Part shown: piece by piece, positions 22,160-27,265 of the stretch
How the letters are laid out: each line of letters begins with the position of its first letter
Numbering within the stretch: position 1 is the first letter of the stretch
Assembly: GCA_035620375.1 (NCBI GenBank)
Contig: DASPGX010000008.1
Coordinates: 1-27,265 of the forward strand
DNA from: DASPGX01 sp035620375
GTDB lineage: Bacteria; Patescibacteriota; Minisyncoccia; 2-02-FULL-40-12; GWA2-44-9
Direction: 5' to 3'
Length of the DNA: 27,265 bases
Translations under genes and position numbers: made by a program
The notes under the pieces: generated by a model
What the model was told of the DNA's origin: nothing
The model's input: only the letters and a program-made list of their open reading frames with translations
The model's database searches: none

Positions 22160-23366
22160 CCGCATCCGCCGTCGCGATGACTTCGGCATCCCCGCCTGAG
22201 CGCGGTTGGAATTCCACCTTCCCTTCTTCGGTCTTCTTGCCCACGGTCAGGCGCACCGGACAGCCGATGAGATCCGCATCGGCGAACTTTTCGCCCGCGG
22301 ACGCGTCTTCACGGTCATCCCACAGCACATCCGTTCCCGATTCCGTCAATTCGTCGTACAGGCGCTCCGCCCGGCCGTCACGCGCAAGGTCAACCAGGTG
22401 TACGCCGAACGGCGCGACCGACGCCGGCCAGATGATGCCCCGCTCGTCATGATTGAGCTCAACGACGGTGCCCATGGCGCGTCCGGGCCCGATGCCGTAC
22501 GACGCCATGATGACCGGCCGGGACGCGCCGTCGCGGTCGGTGAACGTAAGGCCCAGCGCCTCTGAAAACCGCGTCCCGAGCTTGAAGATATTACCCACCT
22601 CGATCGCGCGTGATTGCCGGAGTTCACCGTCCGGAAGTCCGCCCGATTCTTTGAGCGATTCGTACACGTCGGCATTACAGACGAACGAATGGTCCTCCGT
22701 GTGATGAATGGTGTCCTCGCCGACGTCGGCAAGCACCTGGAACTCGTCTGAGAATTTGGAGAACAGCCCGCCGGACGCGGTCGTCCGCAGAGCCGGCAGA
22801 CCGATGCGGCTGAAAATCTTCAGGTATGCCTGGGCGACCTGCTCGTAGTATCCGTTCAGACTCTCTTCGTCCGCATGGAAGCTGTACAGGTCCTTCATCA
22901 GAAATTCCCGGCCCCGGAGAATCCCGCTCTTGGCGCGCGGCTCATTCCGGAACTTCACCTGAATCTGGTAGACCGCTTTGGGCAGGTCCTTATAGGAACT
23001 GATATGGTGCCGCGCCAGCTCGGTCAGCGGCTCCTCGTGCGTCCACCCCAGGCCCGTCGCATGCCCCGCGGCGTCGGTGAACTGGTACATCACATCCTTC
23101 GCGCCGTCCCACCTGCCGGTCGCATCCCATGTCGCACGGTTCTGCAGTACCGACATATGCAGTTCCTGCGCGCCGGTCGCGTTCATCTCTTCACGGATGA
23201 TGCGGTTTATCTTCTCCAAAACGCGGACGCCCAGCGGGAGGTATACGTACACCCCCGCCATGACCTTATGCACAAACCCTCCCCGCGTAAGCAGGCGCGC
23301 GTTCGCCGCCGTCTCATCCGACGGCGCTTCCCGCAGCGTGCGCGTGAACAACTGTGACAGTTTCAT
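22140..23366 (-). CDS. proS: Prolyl-tRNA synthetase lacking the editing domain
   Basis: A 408-residue class II synthetase. The N-terminus MKLSQLFTRTLREAP is that of bacterial-type ProRS. Motif 2 lies at about 136-163 (VKFRNEPRAKSGILRGREF). Motif 3 is SYGIGPGRAMGTVVE (about 289-303). The C-terminal anticodon domain has FGVHLVDLARD and DREDASAGEKFADADLIGCP (split from the same region). Bacterial-type enzymes such as E. coli's 572-residue protein carry an editing insertion of about 180 residues between motifs 2 and 3. Here GEDTIHHTEDHSFVC leads straight on, and the insertion is missing. Mischarged Ala-tRNA-Pro would need clearance by another factor. The start has TGATACGAT nine bases upstream, a possible extra internal promoter after rseP. 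Confidence 0.96.
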   Translation of the reverse strand: MKLSQLFTRTLREAPSDETAANARLLTRGGFVHKVMAGVYVYLPLGVRVLEKINRIIREEMNATGAQELHMSVLQNRATWDATGRWDGAKDVMYQFTDAAGHATGLGWTHEEPLTELARHHISSYKDLPKAVYQIQVKFRNEPRAKSGILRGREFLMKDLYSFHADEESLNGYYEQVAQAYLKIFSRIGLPALRTTASGGLFSKFSDEFQVLADVGEDTIHHTEDHSFVCNADVYESLKESGGLPDGELRQSRAIEVGNIFKLGTRFSEALGLTFTDRDGASRPVIMASYGIGPGRAMGTVVELNHDERGIIWPASVAPFGVHLVDLARDGRAERLYDELTESGTDVLWDDREDASAGEKFADADLIGCPVRLTVGKKTEEGKVEFQPRSGGDAEVIATADAVQRLSR

Positions 23367-23387
23367 GACGGAACTATCGTATCAGAT

Positions 23388-24473
23388 TCAGAACAGTTTC
23401 CCGATATCCTTGATGGTGACGGCGACCATCAGCCCCAGAAGGAACAGAAAACCCAGGCCGTTGATGAGCCGCTCCGTGTGCTGTCGCAACGGACGGCCGC
23501 GGACCTTCTCGCCGATAAGGATGGCCAGGCGCCCGCCGTCCAGTGCGGGAAACGGCAGGATATTCAGGACCGCGAGGTTCATGGAGATGACCGCGACGAA
23601 CTGCACGAGGTAATTGAAACCGATCCGCGCCGCCTGCCCCGTCAGCGTGGCGATGCCGACGGGCCCCGCGACCTCGCCCGCCAGACGGCCGTCCGTGAAC
23701 AGGGAGCCGATGATGCCCGCGTACCCGACAACGATGGAGATGAACATCATCCCCGCGTCCGCAACGCCCCTCCACAGCGCCTGATACCAGGGATATGACA
23801 CGACGCCCGTCATGACGAGGGAAATGCCGATAGGTCCCTCGGTGGGCCCCACCGGTTCACGCAGCGCCAACGGGAGCGCGAGCTCCTCGCCGCCGCGGGA
23901 GAGGATTATCGTGACCTCCCTGCCCGCGTTGGCAAGCGAAAACTCCTGAACCTGCTCCGGACCGGTCACCCGCAGCAATGAACCGTCCGAAAGCCGGAAT
24001 CCGGTTATCGCATCCAGAGGCATCAGCCCGGCCGCGGCGGCGGGACTGTCCGGGGAAACGCTGATGATCTGGACCTGCTTGTCGGTGGCGAGATTGATGA
24101 GCGCAGGCTCGAACAGGCCGACGCGCAGACCGAGGAAGTTGCCCAGCACCAGGAGCGCGGCCGCGAACAGGAAATTCATCACGACGCCCGCGACCACGAC
24201 GCCGACCTTCCTGCCGAACGACGCGGCGGCGAAACTGAACGGCGACGAGCGGTCCTGACCGTCCTCCCCGTGGATTTTCACGAACCCGCCGAACGGAATC
24301 CAGTTCAGGGAATATACCGTCTCGCCGCGCCGCACGCCCCACAGGCGGGGAGGAAATCCGAAGCCGAACTCCTGCACACGCATACCTGCGCGCTTGGCCG
24401 CGACAAAATGCCCGACTTCGTGGACGAAGACGAGCACGCTGATGACGACGAGAAAAATGACGGCCGTGAGCAT
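23388..24473 (-). CDS. rseP: Site-2 zinc metalloprotease RseP
   Basis: A 361-residue intramembrane protease that cleaves membrane-anchored regulators or leftover signal peptides. Membrane helix 1 holds the zinc motif HEVGH (18-22). A PDZ domain lies at about 125-205 (QIISVSPDSPAAAAGLMPLD). The third zinc ligand is in NILPFPALDGGRL (304-316). A last membrane helix spans about 337-355. One PDZ domain is visible, whereas E. coli RseP has two. The start overlaps the frr stop (TAATG). proS follows 21 bases after its stop. No anti-sigma factor is visible nearby. Confidence 0.94.
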   Translation of the reverse strand: MLTAVIFLVVISVLVFVHEVGHFVAAKRAGMRVQEFGFGFPPRLWGVRRGETVYSLNWIPFGGFVKIHGEDGQDRSSPFSFAAASFGRKVGVVVAGVVMNFLFAAALLVLGNFLGLRVGLFEPALINLATDKQVQIISVSPDSPAAAAGLMPLDAITGFRLSDGSLLRVTGPEQVQEFSLANAGREVTIILSRGGEELALPLALREPVGPTEGPIGISLVMTGVVSYPWYQALWRGVADAGMMFISIVVGYAGIIGSLFTDGRLAGEVAGPVGIATLTGQAARIGFNYLVQFVAVISMNLAVLNILPFPALDGGRLAILIGEKVRGRPLRQHTERLINGLGFLFLLGLMVAVTIKDIGKLF

Positions 24474-25030
24474 TATGCAGACATCAGTTCGGCCTCCTTA
24501 CGTTCCTTGAGCTCCTCGAGCTTTCCGTGGAGTTCGTCCACCACCTTCTGCAGCTCCTCCTTTGCCCTGCGGACGTCGTCTTCGCGGGCGGTTTTCTCGC
24601 GGACGGCCGCCTGCACCTTCTTGAGGATTTCTTCGCGCGTCTGGCGGATGCGGATGCGCGCCTCCTCAATCTTCTGGTGCAGAAGGCGGACGTATTCCTT
24701 GCGCCGCTCCTCGGTCAGCGACGGCACCGTCAGCCGGACGGACGTGCCGTCCACCACGGGATTCATGCCCAGGTCCGAGTCACGGATGGCGCGTTCGATG
24801 TCCTCCAGCGCCGCCTTGTCCCACGGCTGGATGACGATGCTCCGCGCATCGGGCGTGGCGATTGACGCCACCTCCTTCACCCGCATTTCCGACCCCGCAT
24901 ACTGCAGTTTCAGTTCGGACACCATGTCCGGATTCGCCCGGCCCGTACGGATTGCCGACGCTTCCTTGCGCGCGTGCTCAAACGCGGCATCAAAATCCGC
25001 CCGCCGCTGCTTGATGAGTTCCTGGTACAT
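24473..25030 (-). CDS. frr: Ribosome recycling factor
   Basis: A 185-residue factor that, with EF-G, splits post-termination ribosomes. Domain I is a long three-helix bundle with the family pattern IRTGRANPDMV near residue 27 and RAIRDSDLGMNPVVDG (about 81-96). RLTVPSLTEERRKEYVRLL is the most conserved stretch. Length equals that of E. coli RRF (185). It is the first gene of frr-rseP-proS. ATG lies nine bases after TATTTT, so the leader is almost absent. Confidence 0.97.
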   Translation of the reverse strand: MYQELIKQRRADFDAAFEHARKEASAIRTGRANPDMVSELKLQYAGSEMRVKEVASIATPDARSIVIQPWDKAALEDIERAIRDSDLGMNPVVDGTSVRLTVPSLTEERRKEYVRLLHQKIEEARIRIRQTREEILKKVQAAVREKTAREDDVRRAKEELQKVVDELHGKLEELKERKEAELMSA

Positions 25031-25039
25031 AACCCCGTG

Positions 25040-25068
25040 AAAATAGCAGATTTCCTTATAAAATGGAA
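25040..25068 (-). promoter_or_regulatory. Short-leader promoter of frr-rseP-proS
   Basis: On the minus strand TTCCAT (25063-25068), 17 bases and TATTTT (25040-25045) precede the frr ATG by nine bases. TTCCAT is also the -35 of dnaX, which supports this unusual hexamer. Confidence 0.55.
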
Positions 25069-25091
25069 CCCCCGCGCTCGGATGCGCGGGG
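25058..25091 (-). terminator. Terminator of the 104-aa gene
   Basis: On the minus strand CCCCGCGC, loop ATCCGA and GCGCGGGG (25070-25091) form a perfect 8-bp stem followed by GTTCCATTTTAT. Its T-rich tail is also the -35 region of frr. Confidence 0.75.
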
Positions 25092-25106
25092 TAGCGGAAC
25101 GGCCGT

Positions 25107-25421
25107 TCAGTTGACGGTAAAGGAGCCGATGCGCCTGATGATTTCGAGGTAGTGCTCCGGTCCGGCGGCCCCGTCCTGGATGATGAGCGCGTCCACGACG
25201 TATGCGTCGCCCCGTCTGCTCTCCAGCGCGCGGTGCGCGATTTCCTCGGCCGCGAGGTAGTCCCGGAGGATGTCCAGGGCCGCGAGCGCTTCCACCTCTC
25301 CGGGCTCGTCCTTACGGGAAGCCGTACTGATGCTCAGCGCCCCCGTATCGTACGTCTGGACCCGGAGCCGTACCTCCAGGCCGCCCGACATGGAAATCCG
25401 GTGAATCTCGTTGGATTCCAT
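25107..25421 (-). CDS. 104-aa soluble protein, unknown
   Basis: No family is recognised. The protein has no signal peptide or membrane helix. An N-terminal beta-rich part (GGLEVRLRVQTYDTGALSIS, about 13-32) is followed by a helix (EVEALAALDILRDYLAAEEIA, split from one helix) and a beta-helix C-terminus ending RRIGSFTVN. The start at 25421 is set by AGGTGG nine bases upstream; longer frames would run into the promoter. It has its own promoter (TTGACG-17-TATGCT, 25455-25483) and terminator, and is divergent from the secreted gene to its right. Good expression signals suggest a real, well-expressed gene. Confidence 0.8.
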   Translation of the reverse strand: MESNEIHRISMSGGLEVRLRVQTYDTGALSISTASRKDEPGEVEALAALDILRDYLAAEEIAHRALESRRGDAYVVDALIIQDGAAGPEHYLEIIRRIGSFTVN

Positions 25422-25454
25422 TGCCACATTCCACCTGCCTTTCAAAGACCATGG

Positions 25455-25483
25455 AGCATAGGTCCGCCGGAGCACAACGTCAA
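25455..25483 (-). promoter_or_regulatory. Promoter of the 104-aa gene
   Basis: On the minus strand TTGACG (25478-25483), 17 bases and TATGCT (25455-25460). Expected start near 25448, giving a 27-base leader with AGGTGG. Confidence 0.7.
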
Positions 25484-25494
25484 GGAGGCGGAAT

Positions 25495-25523
25495 TTGTGT
25501 TTAAATAGTTAATATGGTATAAT
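25495..25523 (+). promoter_or_regulatory. Promoter of the secreted PKD-like gene
   Basis: TTGTGT (25495-25500), 17 bases and TGG-TATAAT (hexamer 25518-25523) form an extended -10 promoter with a perfect hexamer. It starts 12 bases from the divergent -35 box, so the two promoters lie back to back. Confidence 0.8.
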
Positions 25524-25563
25524 ATTTTCCATCACACGCTCATTGGTACGCGAGGAGGTGACC

Positions 25564-25998
25564 ATGAAGCGGTTACTGCCGGTTTTCAGCGTGGTGCTTG
25601 CCGCCGCGCTCGCCGTTCCCGTTCTGGCCGGGCCAAAAAAGCCCAAGAGGCCCGGGGTTTCGGTACGCGTGAGCCCGCGCGTCTCCCATGCCCCGCTTCC
25701 CGGGCACACGAGGCACGTGTTCCTGTACATCACCATCGAGAACGTGACCCCGGAGTGGGAGCAGTACTGGTGCCCGGAATTCCGCGTGGAGTGGGGAGAC
25801 GGAAGCGCGAGCGGCCGTGAAAGCGACTGCGTGCCGTTCCACGAGGCGAGCGCCGAGGACCTTGCGTACCGTGAATACCCGTTCACGTACGACTACAAGT
25901 GGGGCATCGGCCACAGCCGCATCAACGTGGAACTCCACCGCGCGGGGAAGAAGTTCGACTCCAAATCGGCGGACATCACCGTCGGGGTCGGACACTGA
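25564..25998 (+). CDS. Secreted PKD-like domain protein, unknown
   Basis: A 144-residue exported protein. Residues 1-22 form a signal peptide (MKRLLPVFSVVLAAALAVPV then LAG). A basic linker (GPKKPKRPGVSVRV) follows. The rest resembles one PKD-type beta-sandwich: FLYITIENVTPEWEQY, then FRVEWGDGSASG, where WGDGS is the PKD hallmark, and a closing strand pair INVELHRAGKKF and ADITVGV. Two cysteines (WCPEF and SDCVPF) flank the WGDGS loop and may form a disulfide. PKD domains usually bind proteins or sugars at the cell surface. The start is fixed by GAGGAGGTGA just before ATG. A consensus promoter, strong Shine-Dalgarno, biased codons and a perfect terminator suggest an abundant exported product. 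Confidence 0.8.
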   Translation: MKRLLPVFSVVLAAALAVPVLAGPKKPKRPGVSVRVSPRVSHAPLPGHTRHVFLYITIENVTPEWEQYWCPEFRVEWGDGSASGRESDCVPFHEASAEDLAYREYPFTYDYKWGIGHSRINVELHRAGKKFDSKSADITVGVGH

Positions 25999-26014
25999 GC
26001 ACCGAACGCTCCTG

Positions 26015-26048
26015 AAGGGGCGCCGACGAGAGCCGGCGCCCCTTTTTT
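26015..26048 (+). terminator. Strong rho-independent terminator of the secreted gene
   Basis: AAGGGGCGCC (26015-26024) and GGCGCCCCTT (26035-26044) form a perfect 10-bp stem with a 10-base loop, running into TTTTTT. It meets the stop codon of convergent holB. Confidence 0.93.
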
Positions 26049-26893
26049 CATGCCGTAAGAAGAAAATGCTCCACCGCAAGACGTGCATTGAACTGCGGCT
26101 GCCCGAGCATGTCGTACAGCTCCAGCAGTCCGTGCAACCGGCGGGAGAGTCCCGGCTCGGACGCCAGACGCGGCCGGGAGTACGCGAGCCAGTGACCGAC
26201 GAGTTCGCGTCGGTCATCGCGGTCCGCCACGGCCTTGGCCCACGCCAGTCGCTCCGCGACACCCTGACCGAGCCTTTGGTCAAGTTCCGCTCCCGACGCG
26301 ATAATCTCTTCAGCGGCATCGTCGCGGAGCACCCGCCGCACCCACCCGATGCGCCCGCCGGCGAGCGCCACAAGCGCGTCGCGTGATTTCGCCGGCAACT
26401 TTCTTCCGACATCATCCGCGACAGCGGAGTCCGCCGCGGCGGCAAACCGCACCTGATGGCACCGCGACCGCACGGTGGCCGGCAGTTCCGCGGGCCGCGC
26501 GGTAATGAGCATGAAGGTTACGTATGCCGGAGGCTCCTCCAGAAGTTTGAGCAGCGCGTTCGCCGACTCGCGCGACATGCGATCGGCGTCATCCATGATG
26601 ACGAACAGCCGGACGCCGGAAGGCGGCCGCAGATGCAGCGCGCTCCGGAGGGGACGGATGTCTTCCTCGATTTCTATCGTTGTGCGGTCGGGAGCGCCGA
26701 CCCGGACCGCGTACGGGTCGCTTACGCCCACGACCGCGCCCCCGTGCGCCGCGCTGATGAGCTCCGTGGCAAACGTACGCTTACCGACCATTTCCGGACC
26801 GGTGAACAGATAGGCGTGCGCGAACCGGCCCGTCTTCAAAATGTCGGCGAAGTACACCTTCTGCTTCTCATGCCCGATAACGGACCATTTCAT
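26048..26893 (-). CDS. holB: DNA polymerase III subunit delta' (HolB)
   Basis: A 281-residue clamp loader subunit. The N-terminus MKWSVIGHEKQKVYFADIL leads to HAYLFTGPEMVGKRTFA, a P-loop-like element (about 32-39). LFVIMDDADRMSRESANALL and KLLEEPPAYVTFMLIT are strongly conserved in the family. RSRCHQVRF carries the SRC arginine-finger motif. The protein is shorter than E. coli delta' (334) and no four-cysteine zinc module is present in the stretch after the P-loop. It pairs functionally with DnaX at 2935-3975. TACAGT lies six bases before the ATG, so the message is probably leaderless. murG is upstream on the same strand, 116 bases away. Confidence 0.9.
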   Translation of the reverse strand: MKWSVIGHEKQKVYFADILKTGRFAHAYLFTGPEMVGKRTFATELISAAHGGAVVGVSDPYAVRVGAPDRTTIEIEEDIRPLRSALHLRPPSGVRLFVIMDDADRMSRESANALLKLLEEPPAYVTFMLITARPAELPATVRSRCHQVRFAAAADSAVADDVGRKLPAKSRDALVALAGGRIGWVRRVLRDDAAEEIIASGAELDQRLGQGVAERLAWAKAVADRDDRRELVGHWLAYSRPRLASEPGLSRRLHGLLELYDMLGQPQFNARLAVEHFLLTA

Positions 26894-26899
26894 GACTCA

Positions 26900-26927
26900 A
26901 CTGTAGAGTGAATATTGAAATGTGGAA
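26900..26927 (-). promoter_or_regulatory. Leaderless-type promoter of holB
   Basis: On the minus strand TTCCAC, a 16-base spacer and TACAGT, then TGAGTC and the holB ATG. The -35 resembles the TTCCAT of dnaX and frr. The rest of the 26894-27009 gap holds an ACCGCCG-TATT-CGGCGGT hairpin and a GAGCGGAGCGAGG motif, with no gene seen. Confidence 0.5.
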
Positions 26928-27009
26928 AGTTCTCTTAGTGCGGATGTATGACCGGACCGCCGAATACGGCGGTTCCTGAGCGGAGCGAGGCTGCGCCCTC
27001 GCGAAGCGG

Positions 27010-27265
27010 CTACCCCGAGAGAATCGTCGTAGCGATTTTGTCCGCCGCATCAGGGTGAGCAAACCCCCTCACCTTCGCCCCCACCTCCGCGAGCGTCTCG
27101 GGTACGAGCATTTTCTCCAGCTGCGAAATCAGAATGTTCGGCGTCAGGTTCACGCCTTCGATGATGATATTGCCGTACTTCGCCGCTTCCGCCGCGTTGA
27201 AGAGCTGGTGATTCTGCGCTGAGCCGGGAAGCGGCACGATAATCATCGGTTTGCCGACCCACGCC
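27010..27265 (-). CDS. murG: MurG, UDP-GlcNAc:lipid I N-acetylglucosaminyltransferase (3' end only)
   Basis: The C-terminal 84 residues of a GT28 family enzyme, running off the right edge. The visible part has VGKPMIIVPLPGSAQNHQ and LFNAAEAAKYGN, the nucleotide-sugar binding region of MurG (GKPxIxIPLPxxxxxHQxxNA). The tail HPDAADKIATTILSG is family-like. MurG makes lipid II at the inner face of the membrane, the substrate for the PBP2 encoded at 17065-19059. It ends with TAG at 27010-27012. Confidence 0.9.
   Translation of the reverse strand, partial: AWVGKPMIIVPLPGSAQNHQLFNAAEAAKYGNIIIEGVNLTPNILISQLEKMLVPETLAEVGAKVRGFAHPDAADKIATTILSG

Overview
The window reads as a chromosomal segment of a GC-rich member of the Candidate Phyla Radiation (Patescibacteria), most likely a Parcubacteria-type lineage. 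This placement is inferred from protein character, not from a phylogeny. The supporting traits are a prolyl-tRNA synthetase without the editing insertion, a short tau-less DnaX, a short HolB without zinc cysteines, stacked GT-C glycosyltransferases, a PilT ATPase, and a VirD4-like ATPase without other secretion genes. UGA is a normal stop codon in many genes, so this is not a code-25 lineage. No phage, insertion sequence or CRISPR array is visible.

Layout, left to right. 1-236: the 3' end of a MacB/FtsX-type ABC permease. 360-770: a small membrane-anchored coiled-coil protein with a very strong promoter and Shine-Dalgarno. 853-1917: pilT. 1923-2948, minus strand: a tRNA-Gln(UUG) with its own promoter, followed by DUF1801, a 54-residue membrane protein and a YdeI/OmdA-family gene. 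2935-7441, minus strand: a small coiled-coil gene, a VirD4/TraG-like ATPase and a GtrA-like membrane protein, then dnaX. 7513-10906, plus strand: two GT-C glycosyltransferases. 10905-11431, minus strand: a tmRNA-like gene with a clear promoter and terminator. 11456-15041, minus strand: lysS-serS-ftsQ. 15130-16389: an SPFH (band 7) protein with a signal peptide. 16527-16985: greA. 17065-21434, minus strand: mreB-mreC-mreD-mrdA, the rod-shape and peptidoglycan elongation operon. 21495-22070: a guanylate-kinase-like P-loop protein. 22140-25030, minus strand: frr-rseP-proS. 25107-25998: a divergent pair, an unknown cytosolic protein and a secreted PKD-like protein. 26048-27265, minus strand: holB, then the 3' end of murG.

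The content is mostly core translation (lysS, serS, proS, frr, tRNA, tmRNA), replication clamp loading (dnaX, holB), cell wall and division (murG, mrdA, mreBCD, ftsQ), and envelope or surface functions (GTs, GtrA, rseP, PilT, VirD4-like). Most operons are tightly packed with 1-4 base stop/start overlaps.

Two kinds of gene start stand out. Several housekeeping genes (lysS, dnaX, holB, frr) have a -10 box only 6-9 bases before ATG and look leaderless or nearly so. A few small or envelope genes have strong promoters, a real leader and a good Shine-Dalgarno.

The most interesting items are the tmRNA-like gene, whose best candidate tag ends in basic residues instead of LAA; a three-copy family of intergenic palindromes built on AACGGCTCA/TGAGCCGTT; a hairpin that masks the greA ribosome binding site; and the SPFH protein with an extra extracytoplasmic domain.
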